From NCBI RefSeq assembly GCF_030272615.1, contig NC_081410.1, positions 285,571,957 through 285,635,956 of the forward strand: a stretch of DNA of 64,000 nucleotides. Direction: 5' to 3'. A program made the position numbers and the translations under genes. Position 1 is the stretch's first letter. Each line of letters begins with the position of its first letter. Origin of the DNA: Cryptomeria japonica. Taxonomy: Eukaryota; Streptophyta; Pinopsida; Cupressales; Cupressaceae. Below, piece after piece: positions 56,006 to 64,000 of the stretch. The notes under the pieces are model-generated. The model searched no databases. It worked only from the letters and a program-made list of their open reading frames with translations, and was not told the origin of the DNA.

Positions 56006-57325
56006 TGTTGGATATTGTTGTTGTTGTTGATGTAAAAATATTCCTCTGATTTGCTGTTGCAAAGAGTTGTTTTGGTGACTCGGTGTTTGCAGTGAGTTGA
56101 TCTAGTTGGTTTATCTATTTGGGATGCTAAATCAAATAGAGATACTTTGTTATTTATTGATTCCATGATGATATGTGGTGATTTGTTTGAGTGATGGATT
56201 CCGTTATGTAGATCAATTTTTTGTGTTATGTGGTTGGCAGAGTTTGGTGTTTGATCCATTGTGCTCTGGTATGATTGTATCTTTGGTTGTAGATTTTAGA
56301 GAATGTTTTGGACACTCATGTGTATCTTCATTTCAAATGGTTTGTTATTTAGTGACCCAAAAGTTATCTTTCTAGTCTAAATTGTTGTCAATAAGTGTTC
56401 TTGTGTGTTAGCGTGTTGATCGATGAAGATTTGATTAAGTGGTGTTGGTGTAGCTATTGCAGATGGTTCTAACTTGCTTTTTGGTGTTTCCTAATCATGT
56501 CCTATTTGTTTTGGTGGTTTGCATTGATCCTTGTGCATTTTCTTGAAGATCCTTTATGTTTAGTGATATTCTTCATGTTATGCAGTATTTTCGATGGTGT
56601 AGCGTGTTGCGGTTCATCCTGGCGAGATTTCTGGTGGTGCTGCATGTTCAAGGATTTGGTTTAGGTCCATGCTATGTCGTATATGGCATTGTATTGGTCT
56701 GGTGGTTTATTTATGAATTTTGTGATGTAATTTTGTAATTAAGGGTTGAGGGTTTGGTCAACCTTGTAGTCAAGGTTGATGAATTGTATAAATAGGTGGA
56801 ATATTTATGTAATTTGGGTGTCAATGTGGTGTCTACATTATCAAAGAGTGGTGTATGTATGAACAAATGAAGTCATCTTTTGATATGGTGTACTAAGTAG
56901 AGATTGTTGCAAGGTAGACAAATGAGCTCAATCAAAACATTCATCAAGCATTAGCAGATGTTATCTTTGTAGTTTAAATATTATTGTAAGGTAGCGAACC
57001 TTCTCTGAGGGTTGGAGCCTTCTAGGTCATCATATTGAGTAGTGAGCTCTAGGTAGTGTGCTTGAATACATGTGCATTCCCCATTGTAATGTTTACACAC
57101 ACTATTATAGAGTATCATCTTATTGTGGGTAGGTTCCCACTGTGGTTTTTCCCTTAAATGGGTTTTCCACATCAAAATTTTTGGTGTTATGCATGTTTCT
57201 ATTATTATCTTTATCTTTATTCTTTCTACAATTGATTAGATCTAAGATTATGCTTAATTTGTTTAATCCGATGAGAACTGATTCACCCCCCCCCCCTCAA
57301 TTTTCCTTCATTATTATTTCCAACA
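56006..57325 (+). repeat. 5' LTR of element E (1320 bp)
   Basis: Starts TGTTGGATATTG and ends TATTTCCAACA, so TGTTGG/CCAACA inverted ends. A weaker form of the U5 hairpin is at 57275-57305 (GAACTGA with TCAATTTTC, one mismatch), with the loop TTCACCCCCCCCCC. Confidence 0.75.
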
Positions 57326-57327
57326 AT

Positions 57328-57339
57328 TGGTATCAGAGC
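57328..57339 (+). promoter_or_regulatory. Primer binding site of element E
   Basis: TGGTATCAGAGC, two bases after the LTR end, complementary to initiator tRNA-Met. Confidence 0.93.
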
Positions 57340-57379
57340 TAGATCCTCTGGAAGAAGCTTAACCACTTCAGGAGACTTG

Positions 57380-58380
57380 GGATGGAAACATGTTTTCAAG
57401 AAGGAGAGTCTGAGATTTGATGGAAGCAATTATATTGTATGGAAGGACTAGATGAAAGCTCACCTAAAGTGTCTAGGAGATGAGTATTGGAAGATCACAA
57501 ATAATGTCTACAATGTCCCTCAGAATGGACCAGTTACTGCTATTGAGATCAAGGATGATGAACATAACATAAGAGCTAAGGAAGCATTACTGAGTGACTT
57601 GACCGATTCAGAGATGACTAATGTGATGGGTCTGCAGAGTGCACATGAGATTTGGAAGAAGTTAGAAACCTTGTATGAAGGATATGCACAAGTCAAAGTA
57701 GATAAGTTTCAGAGTTTGAAAGGGAAGTATGAGACATTGAAGATGGGAGAAGATTAAAACATAACATCCTTTATGGCTAAGGTGAATGAGCTTGTCACAA
57801 ACATCAAATGTGTTGGTTGAACTCTTGAAGAAGATGAGATTTTTGCTAAGGTGTTGAGATCTTTGTCTCATGCTTACAAGCATAAAGTAGTTGCTATTGA
57901 TGAAATCTAAAATATGATTACTGTGACCAGAGACATGGTTGGAAATCTTTCTGCATTTGAGTTGAGTGAATTTGGAGAATCACATGGAAAATTAGAAACT
58001 GCATTCAGAGCCTCTATATTTGGGAAGTAGAAGTATGATCCAAGAGAAATTTCATGTTGGGTATTCAGATATGAAAGAGAAAAGAGAGATGGAAGAGAAA
58101 TAAAGAGAATTAGATGAGCTTGAATCCCTTATTGATCGAAGATTTCCTAAGGGAACTGGTAAGTATGATGGAAAGTTACCTTTGAAATGCTTCTCTTGTA
58201 ATAAGATAGGACATTTTGCTTCTAGGACATTCTGCTTCTAGGTGTCTTGAGAGAATGTCTAGATAAGATAAGCATGATAAATTTGAAAGGCATGATAGAT
58301 CTGATAAGTATGATAGATATGAGAAGCATGAAAAGAATGATAATCCTTATAAGCCTAACCAAAAGTTTAGATATTAAAAG
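57380..58380 (+). pseudogene. Gag remnant of element E
   Basis: The frame around 57390-57757 reads YIVWKD, then MKAHLKCLGDEYWKITNNVY and EIWKKLETLYEGYAQVKVDK, the UBN2-type copia Gag. It continues with stops (57757, 57820, 57908). The zinc knuckle at 58187-58250 starts CFSCNKIGHFASR and is then broken by a 16-bp tandem duplication, GGACATTTTGCTTCTA (58209-58224) and GGACATTCTGCTTCTA (58225-58240), which shifts the frame. A tail of repeated Asp/Lys/His/Arg codons follows. Confidence 0.85.
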
Positions 58381-58407
58381 AGGTGTTATTATGCTATTGA
58401 TGAAGGT

Positions 58408-59940
58408 GTGACATATGAAGAATCAAAGAATGATAATATAGAAGATGATTTTGTATTTATTTCCATCAAGGAAGATGATCCGATACCAGTGAATCCTACA
58501 AGTTGCATTGTTGAGGAGAAAGCATTGGTTGCTAAGATTCAAAAGAAAGATGAATGGGTGATTAATAATAGTTGTTTACATCATATGATAGTTCATTAAA
58601 GTAAATTTGTGAGTATGATGGTGGTATAGTAATATTTGGAGATGATAAAGCTTGTGCGATTCGTGGTAGAGGTTTTATATCTTTTAATGGTAAGCATAAT
58701 ACTGATGATGTCTTGTATGTTGAAGGTTTGAAGCATAATATTTTGAGTGTTGGACAAATGGTTGACAAGAGCTATGATTTACAATTCAAGAATGGTAAAT
58801 GCAAGATCCTAAATGCCTCTAATATAGAGATTGCATGAAGAACTAAGACTAAAGGTAATATCTTTCATTTGAATTCTAATGAGAAAAGTTATTTGATTGC
58901 TCAGATTGATGAAAGCTGGTTGTGGCATAGAAGGATGTGTCATGTTAATTTTGACTACATGATAAGAATAAGTTCTACTCAAGTTATTAGAGATTTTCAT
59001 AAATTGTGAAGTCATCTAATCTAGTATGTAAGGAATGTCAGTTGGGAAAGCCAATAAGAACTACATTCAAGAGTAAGTTGTATTCATCTAATGGATTTTT
59101 ATATCTTGTGCATACTGACCTATGTGGTCCTACAAGAGTGAGAAGCATGCAGGGTGATAGATATTTCATGTTACTAATTGATGATTATTCTAGGATGATG
59201 TGGGTTACCTTTCTAAGAGAGAAATCATAAGTGTTAGAGAAATTCAAGATATTCAAAGCTAAGGTGGAGACTGACATAGGGTTGAAGCTGAAGTGCCTGA
59301 GATATAAAAGAGGAGGAGAATTTATATCAAGAGAATTTGATACATTCTGTGAGAAGAATGGAATTAGAAGACACTTATCTTCTCCTAGAACCCCTCAGCA
59401 AAATGGAGTAGTTGAAAGGAAGAACATAACCATTTTGGATGTTTCCGGGACTATGCTAATTGAAGGAAATGTTGCACAAATATTTTGGAGAGAAGCTATT
59501 AGCACTTTTGTTTACACATTCAACCAGATGCATATAAAAGGTGGTTCTAGTAAGAATCCTTATGAGCTATGGTTTGGTCATGTTCTTACATTTAGATATT
59601 TCAGAGTTTTTGGAAGTAAATGTTATATCAAGAGAGATGAGGATATAGGAAAGTTTCATGCAAGATGTGATGGAGGAATCTTTTTGGGTTATTCTACTTA
59701 GGGCAAGGCCTATTGGTGTTACAACAAGAGACTGAAGAAGATAGTAGACAATGCAAATGTGAAAGTTGATGAATGTCTTTGAAAGAAGATCAAAGCATGC
59801 AGATATGAGTCTGATGATGAAGATGTTATTTCAAAGTCCATGCAAATTGAGATCTTAAAGTAGAATGATTTGGTGGAGACAGTTAATCTGGATATTGCTA
59901 ATGTCAGTGAAGAAGTTAGAGAGCCTGACAATTAGAAGAC
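58408..59940 (+). pseudogene. Protease and integrase remnant of element E
   Basis: Protease: WVINNSCLHHM near 58555-58590, where the catalytic DSG is replaced by NNS. Gag-pre-integrase: SWLWHRRMCHVNFD-type block near 58915 and CKECQLGKP at 59030. Integrase: HTDLCGPTRVRSMQGDRYFM with DDYSRMMWVTF (59098-59215). The second catalytic aspartate block reads LRYKRGGEF, so D is lost. The glutamate block NGVVERKNITILDV is present, then YELWFGH and FRVFGSKCYIKRDED to GIFLGYST (59700). Several stops, including 59229-59231. Confidence 0.88.
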
Positions 59941-60040
59941 TCTGAGGTATGTAAGACTGAATCATTTAAAAGATCAGATTATTGGTGATAAGAATAAAGG
60001 TATGATGACTAGGAGAAGGATTATTGTTGAAGAGATATGA

Positions 60041-60280
60041 TTGATTTCAAAGATTGAACCTAAATATGTTGCAGAAGCATATAAAGATGACAGGTGGATA
60101 AAAACAATGGAAGAAGAGTTGAATCAGATTGAGAAGAATACCACTTGGGAGCTTGTTCTAAGACGAAAAGACAAGAATGTAATTGGTACTAAATGGGTAT
60201 TCTGGAATAAATTGAATGAGGTTGGTGAAGTTGTTAGAAACTTTTGGCAATATGAAGGAATTGATTATGCGTTGCATTGA
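60041..60280 (+). pseudogene. Start of element E reverse transcriptase, truncated by F
   Basis: WIKTMEEELNQIEKNTTWEL, then KNVIGTKWVFWNKLNEVGEV, is the well-known copia RT entry. A short deletion removes the KARLV block, and the frame ends after EGIDYAL at the junction with element F. No catalytic box is present in the window. Confidence 0.88.
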
Positions 60281-61460
60281 TGTTTTGTCATTGATGTCAA
60301 CACTACCTGTTATGGTTGGTTACCAATAGACAGATTTTGGTTACCGGTAGAAGAACTAGTGCTACCAGAAGAAGGGACTATCAGTTGGATATTTGGATCA
60401 ATGGAATATGTTTGGTTTGATGTTTTTGGAGTATGTTCTGGTCAGTTGGTATTGACTTCATGATCGGATGCTATCATACACTTTAGTAAGTCTATACCGG
60501 TAAAGTTTTAAGGTTTTATCGATAGAGGTTTTACTGAGAATCTTTGACAGGATACATAAGTGGTGTTGGTGCAGCTTCTAGATGGAATTCAGGAAGGAGA
60601 AGGTGATCCTTGATCGTGCCTTGACTGATTGGAGACATCATTTTGGCATGGTGGACCCAAATTAGGTCTGGTACCTATCTAGGTCAAGGACCAATATCAT
60701 GTTAACGTGTTCTCTATACATTACCGAGATGATTTATGGATTCATTAATGTTGTTTTGGTCTAAAGCTGACATGGCATATCATTGCAATATGGATGTATG
60801 CAATGATCTTATTGTAATATCTTTTAGGTGGCCAACCTAATTGGTTTAGGCCTTAGGGTTTGTATAAATTGATGTAATATCTCATTGTAGATCATGGTCA
60901 TGGTCATGGAATTAAATATCATATGTGAAGGAGATTTGGTTGATCATAGGTGATTGAATTGGGTTTATGTAAGAGATCAAAGGCCTCTAGTATTCAGCTT
61001 AATTGGGACTGTAATCAGGCATGGTAGATGCTATCACTGGAAATTCATTCTTCTAGATTATTGTCCAATTATCTTGAGGTGGTTATAACCTCTCTGTAGT
61101 TAGTGGGACTCCTTTGTGATGAGCAATACGCTCTAGGCAGTGTGCCTTCCTACATGTGCAGGCCCCTTATTGTATCACATACTTTCGGCATAAGTATCAT
61201 CTAACTGTAGGTAGGCTTCCCACCGTGCTTTTTCCCTTTACCAGGTTTTCCACATACAAATCATGGTGTTATATGGTATGTTTGCATTGTGTTAATTCTT
61301 TGTTTCATTCTTAGGTTTTATTTCTTACCGGTATCTATTTCTACTATTCTGGTATTCAATGTTTATGTGATTCAGTTAAAGGTTATAAAGTGGCTTGATT
61401 AATATAATTTGTTGACAACTCATTCACCTCGCTCTTAGTTGTCCACCAATTATTCTAACA
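60281..61460 (+). repeat. 5' LTR of element F (~1180 bp)
   Basis: The end ATTCTAACA at 61460 is fixed by the primer site. The start is less certain; TGTTTTGTCATTG at 60281 fits the TGTT/AACA ends, but 60273 or 60279 are possible. The U5 hairpin is GACAACT (61414-61420) with AGTTGTC (61437-61443), perfect 7 bp. Confidence 0.7.
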
Positions 61461-61462
61461 AT

Positions 61463-61474
61463 TGGTATCTAATC
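61463..61474 (+). promoter_or_regulatory. Decayed primer binding site of element F
   Basis: TGGTATCTAATC in the position of TGGTATCAGAGC, two bases after the LTR end; three of twelve positions differ. Confidence 0.75.
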
Positions 61475-61517
61475 TTTGGTCCTCTTTTCAGAAGCTTAAC
61501 TGCTTGAGGTAGATCCT

Positions 61518-62444
61518 ATAGCAACTAGTACTTCAAATCCACCAGCAACTATTTTGAGACGAGAAATCCCTAAGATTGATAGAACAAACTATGGGATATG
61601 GAAAATCCGAATGGAGACTCATCTTAGATGTCTTGGCAAGGATATTTGGGAGATCACTAAGAAAGGATATACACCTTATGATCTGGCATCTGGCAATCCT
61701 ACTCTTGCAGACTTGGACAAAAATATTGAAAATGATTGCAGAGCTAGAGAAGCCCTCCTGTGTGCACTCACTAATCAACAAATCATGGGATTGACAGATA
61801 AATCATCTACAAATGTTATGTGGGATAAATTGCAAACTCTAAATGAAGGTGACCCTACTATCAAAATTGATAAACTTGATGGTTTCCAGGTAATATATGA
61901 GAGCTTGAAGATGGAAGATAATGAAAGAATTGCTACATTTATGGAAAGAGTAAATGAGATTGTCATGGGAATTCAATGTTGTGGAGGATCTTTGAGTGAA
62001 GATGAAATAGTTTCAAAAGTTTTGAGAGCCCTTCCACCGATTTACAAAATGAAGGCTACTACAATTAATGAATTGAGAACAATGGAAAACACTTTAGTTA
62101 ACAGAGACATTCTGATTGGGAAACTATCTGCTTTTGAGCTTGAAGAATTTGGACCTACTGGAGCTGCAAAATCTGAACTTGCTTTTCATGCATCATCATC
62201 TATCGACAAAAGTGATTGGAAAGCCTTATATGCAAAAGAATTGGAAGATATGAGGAAAGAGGATGAAGAATTTGAGCAACTTGAAGCCTTATTTGCTACA
62301 AGAGTACCTAGAGGACCGACGGGAAGTAAGTATGAAGGAAAATCACCTTTTAAATGTTTTGCATGTAATAAGATTGGTCATTTTGCATCTAGATGTCCTA
62401 AAAGGAATGCAAGATTTGAAGAAAGAGTTAAGAAATCATTTTAG
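61518..62444 (+). pseudogene. Gag of element F, start codon lost
   Basis: The frame reads IATSTSNPPATILRREIPK from 61518, where the expected ATG is ATA; the next ATG in frame is inside the domain (METHLRC). Features are NYGIWKIRMETHLRCLGKDI, a UBN2-type capsid region to about codon 200, a charged coiled segment (KELEDMRKEDEEFEQLEALF), and one CCHC knuckle CFACNKIGHFASRC before a stop at 62442-62444. About 305 codons, normal for copia Gag. A polypeptide could only start internally. Pol follows after two stops. Confidence 0.88.
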
Positions 62445-62576
62445 GCTAATTAGAACAAATATAGATTGAAGAAAAATAAACTATGCTACATAGCGGATGA
62501 GGAAGGAGTAAGTGATGACTCAAAGGATGAACTGGCAGGAGACCCTGCTAGTGGATCCAACAACGGAAAGGAATGA

Positions 62577-63820
62577 GTGTTCTATGCTTTAAAGGAAGAT
62601 GAGCTGGAACCGGCTATCATGAATGAAGAAAAGGCCCTAGTAGAAAAATTTGAAGACAAGGATGAATGGGTAATTGATAGTGGATGCTCACATCATATGA
62701 CTAGAGATAAAAGAAAAATTTTGTCCGTGCAAGAATACAATGGCGGTCATGTCAAATTTGGGGATGACAAAGCATGTATGGTCAAAGGTAAAGGTATTAT
62801 TTCTCTGGATGGCAAGCATAATACTGATAATGTCCATTATGTAGAAGTTTTAAAGCATAATCTTTTAAGTGTTGGTCAATTGGTGGATAAGGGCTTCCAA
62901 CTTCAGTTTAAAGATAGAAAATGGAGAATCATTAACAGAACTGGTTTGGAGATTGCAACCGATACTCAGACTAGAGGTAATATCTTTCACTTGAACACTA
63001 GTAATAAGACATGTTTGATTGCTCATATTGATGAGAGTTGGTTATGGCATAAGAGGTTGTGTCATGTTAATTTTGATTGTATTGTTAAGATCAGTTCAAT
63101 AAAGGCAGTTAGAGATATACCTAAGATTATAAAGCCTCATAATCTGGTATGTAAGGAATGTCAATTGGGAAAGCAAGTTAGAACTTTTTTTAAGAGCATA
63201 CATGATAAATCTAATGATGTGATTTATTTGATTCATTCTGACTTATGTGGTCTAGAAAGGACTAGAAAATTTCAAGGTGATAGGTACTTCATGCTAATAA
63301 TTGATGATTATTCTAGAATGATGTGGGTAACTTTTCTAAGGGAGAAGTCTGAAGCTTTTGAGAAATTCAACATCTTTAAAGAAAAGGTGGAAACAAAAAT
63401 TGGATTGAAAATCAACTTTCTAAGATTAGATCAAGGAGGTGAGTTCACTTTCATGAATTTAACAGTTTTTGTGAGACAAATAGAATTAGGAGATAGTTAC
63501 CTACACCCTAGACTCCTCAACGGAATGGAGTAGTGGAAAGGAATAATAGAACCATTTTGGATGTAGCAAGAACCATGATGATAGAAGCCAAATTGCCTCA
63601 CATCTACTGGAGAGAAGTAGTGAGTACAATAGTCTATTCATTCAACAGAGTTCATATCAAAGGTGAAACCGGTAAGACTCCTTATGAATTATGGTTTGGA
63701 CATACACCTACTACTAAATATTTTAGAATACTTGGAAGTAAATGTTATATCAGAAGGGATGATTCAATTGGGAAGTTTGATCCTAGATGTGATGAAGGAA
63801 TATTTCTTGGATATTAAATT
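62577..63820 (+). pseudogene. Protease and integrase of element F, frameshifted
   Basis: Protease WVIDSGCSHHM (DSG intact) at about 62665-62700. Pre-integrase block ESWLWHKRLCHVNFD and CKECQLGKQ. Integrase HSDLCGLERT, GDRYFMLIIDDYSRMMWVTF and LRLDQGGEF keep both aspartates. A frameshift and two stops around 63440-63520 precede the glutamate block NGVVERNNRTILDVARTMM (63527-63585), which is in another frame. Then TPYELWFGH and FRILGSKCYIRRDDS to GIFLGY, and a stop at 63816. Sequence resembles E throughout, so E and F are related families. Confidence 0.88.
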
Positions 63821-64000
63821 CAAAGCAAAGCATATAGATGTTATAACAAAATATTGTAGAAAATTGTGAAGAGTGCAAATGTGAAAGTGGATGAGCAATA
63901 TAGAGATTAATCTATATCATATAACAGAGAACTGGCAGTGGAAATGATCATAACTGAATAGGTAATGCCTCAACCGGTACAAGACAATGAGACAGTTACA

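Larger units (their letters stand above)
56006..60280 (+). mobile_element. Element E: Ty1/copia element, cut by element F
   Basis: 5' LTR, primer site, gag, protease, gag-pre-integrase, integrase and the first bases of RT are in order on the plus strand. RT stops at EGIDYAL where element F begins, so the remainder of E should lie beyond F, outside the window. Many stops show it is old, and two enzyme active sites are lost. Confidence 0.88.
60281..64000 (+). mobile_element. Element F: Ty1/copia element, 5' part
   Basis: 5' LTR, mutated primer site, gag and the protease-integrase part of pol are in order on the plus strand; RT and 3' LTR lie outside the window. Inserted in the RT of element E. 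Better preserved than E, with a complete Gag frame except for the start codon and intact protease and first two integrase aspartates. Confidence 0.88.

Noticed and set aside
1-64000. tRNA, rRNA, microRNA precursor or bacterial operon features
   Set aside because: No cloverleaf, rRNA-like block or bacterial signal was seen; the TGGTATCAGAGC sites are tRNA-complementary primer sites, not tRNA genes.

Overview
This window looks like intergenic DNA from a large, repeat-rich plant nuclear genome, probably a gymnosperm (conifer or yew type). The basis is the kinds of plant Ty3/gypsy, Ty1/copia and L1-type LINE proteins, long LTRs, tRNA-Met primer sites and heavily nested insertions. The species guess is inference. 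I found no host gene, tRNA, rRNA, CRISPR array or bacterial feature. Almost everything is retroelement sequence, and most reading frames are decayed.

Layout. (1) 1-11157, minus strand: element T, a nearly intact Tat-lineage Ty3/gypsy element. Its gag-PR-RT-RH-aRH-IN frame is interrupted by one amber codon at 3227-3229. Its 5' LTR is 10207-11157 and its 3' LTR lies beyond the window. Its leader carries an array of GCGCTA at exact 21-bp spacing. (2) 11157-12474: an inverted copy of T's leader joined to a duplicated, 99.7% identical integrase fragment. (3) 12475-17127: a copia-type LTR remnant, a decayed ORF of a plant-mobile-domain-like kind, and a 198-bp tandem duplication full of foldbacks. 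(4) 17128-~55950: a nest of insertions, decoded from target-site duplications (TSDs). An old Ty3/gypsy element C (minus) is split by element B (18058-45497, TSD ATCTA) and by element D (49137-51871, TSD CTTGC). B is split by element A (18555-37277, TSD TTCCT, inside B's 3' LTR) and by solo LTR G (38428-40279, TSD CCTTG). A is split by a ~4.2-kb solo LTR H (22861-35016). H is split by a 7.97-kb LINE L (23685-31656, 16-bp TSD). (5) 56006-64000, plus strand: copia element E (5' LTR 56006-57325), interrupted in its reverse transcriptase by a second copia element F (5' LTR ~60281-61460) that runs off the window.

Most interesting content. A and B are two diverged members (about 10% between A's own LTRs) of a non-autonomous LTR family. 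It has a tRNA-Met primer site and a polypurine tract. ORF1 is a coiled coil plus several zinc knuckles with no visible capsid domain. A ~1000-codon ORF2 starts with a plant-mobile-domain-like region and ends in coiled coil. Neither element has protease, integrase or reverse transcriptase. A similar protein type appears as an unexpected third ORF in LINE L and as the remnant at 13.7-14.4 kb. The copia-type LTRs A, B, E, F and the 12.5-13.6 kb remnant share a hairpin just before the primer site. Its loop is constant, while its stem differs between families and remains complementary. Two unrelated elements (T leader and LTR G) carry motif arrays with a strict 21-bp period. Domain names are from motif recognition by eye; no database search was run.
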